From: Candidatus Azambacteria bacterium
GTDB taxonomy: Bacteria; Patescibacteriota; Minisyncoccia; GWC2-36-17; WO2-46-25
NCBI GenBank assembly: GCA_024654415.1
Contig: JANLHQ010000086.1
Span: forward strand, 1-5,349
Length of the DNA: 5,349 bases
Reading direction: 5' to 3'
A program made the translations under genes and the position numbers. The notes beneath the pieces are model-generated. The model was not told the origin of the DNA. It saw only the letters and a list, made by a program, of their open reading frames with translations, and ran no database searches. This document shows, piece by piece, positions 5,224 through 5,349 of this stretch; positions within the stretch are counted from its first letter, which is position 1; the number at the start of each line of letters is the position of its first letter.

Positions 5224-5349
5224 AATACTTCGCAAAAATCTTACGAAGTCGGACTTCGTAAGATCTAAGTCCATGCCGGCGATACAATGTAAGCATCTTT
5301 TCTCCTTCACGAAAAGCAATCATAAAGAATTTTTGAAAAAATACTCCCC
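5210..5349 (-). CDS. C-terminal end of an unidentified gene entering from the right edge
   Basis: An uninterrupted frame of 45 codons runs from the window edge to a TAA at 5212-5210. It begins GVFFQKFFM, contains GEKMLTLYRRHG and ends KYFNPK. It overlaps the transposase 3' end by 14 bases in convergent orientation. Palindrome copy 3 lies inside it and is read as RSYEVRLRKI, almost the same peptide that copy 2 gives inside the transposase. The product is not recognised; the aromatic and basic content would suit the cytoplasmic tail of a membrane protein, but this is a guess. Alternatively translation could begin at the ATG at 5296, which has AAGGAG 5 nt upstream and would give a 28-residue peptide. 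The open frame could also be chance. Confidence 0.42.
   Translation of the reverse strand, partial: GVFFQKFFMIAFREGEKMLTLYRRHGLRSYEVRLRKIFAKYFNPK
5238..5264. repeat. Palindromic (REP-like) element, copy 3
   Basis: Core arms CTTACGAAGT and ACTTCGTAAG with a CGG centre, identical to copy 2 over the 23-bp core, extended by AT on each side to a 12-bp stem. It begins 14 bp after the transposase stop. No T-run follows on the plus strand, so it is not a typical intrinsic terminator. On the minus strand it is part of an open frame. Confidence 0.92.

Noticed and set aside
5238..5264. Intrinsic terminator after the transposase
   Set aside because: The hairpin is strong but no T-run follows on either strand, and it belongs to the palindrome family.
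4467..5264. Complete insertion sequence with palindromes as ends
   Set aside because: The copies are whole palindromes, not inverted terminal ends, one lies inside the gene, and no target-site duplication is seen.
5050..5319. 89-codon minus-strand frame with a CLHC pair
   Set aside because: Starts at TTG and is mostly antisense to the transposase; the frame ending at 5210 is open to the window edge and more plausible.

Overview
The window looks like part of a small-genome bacterium of the Candidate Phyla Radiation (Patescibacteria, possibly Parcubacteria-like). This is inferred from the compact, partly overlapping genes, the sequence style of the proteins, and a sugar pathway built from GAPDH and non-oxidative pentose-phosphate enzymes. 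The standard genetic code fits, because TAA, TAG and TGA all act as stops.

Minus strand, read right to left: a membrane-anchored DsbA-like thiol oxidoreductase (4384-3665); a thioredoxin-reductase-family flavoprotein with a CATC redox centre (3616-2675); an intergenic stretch with two identical 49-bp hairpin-forming direct repeats; then a tight operon of gap (2438-1419), a small three-helix membrane protein (1399-1121), rpiB (1124-678) and rpe (678-13). An ATG at 3-1 probably begins the next gene. In the operon, the membrane protein and rpiB overlap by ATGA, and rpiB and rpe overlap by TAATG. The two redox genes form a thiol-disulfide pair of neighbours. The gap-rpiB-rpe set interconverts pentose phosphates and feeds glyceraldehyde-3-phosphate into lower glycolysis.

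Plus strand, 4516-5223: an HUH (Y1) REP-associated tyrosine transposase (RAYT). Three copies of one palindrome lie upstream of it, inside its coding sequence in frame, and just downstream. The downstream copy also lies in an open frame that enters from the right edge on the minus strand (5349-5210). Both coding copies are read in the same register and give nearly the same peptide (SYEVGLRKI and SYEVRLRKI). This resembles the protein-coding palindromic elements known from Rickettsia, but here it sits beside its candidate mobilising enzyme. It is the most unusual signal in the window.

Several first genes of transcription units have a -10-like hexamer only 6-9 nt before the ATG and no Shine-Dalgarno sequence at a usable distance. 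This suggests leaderless transcripts for promoter-proximal genes and translational coupling inside the operon.
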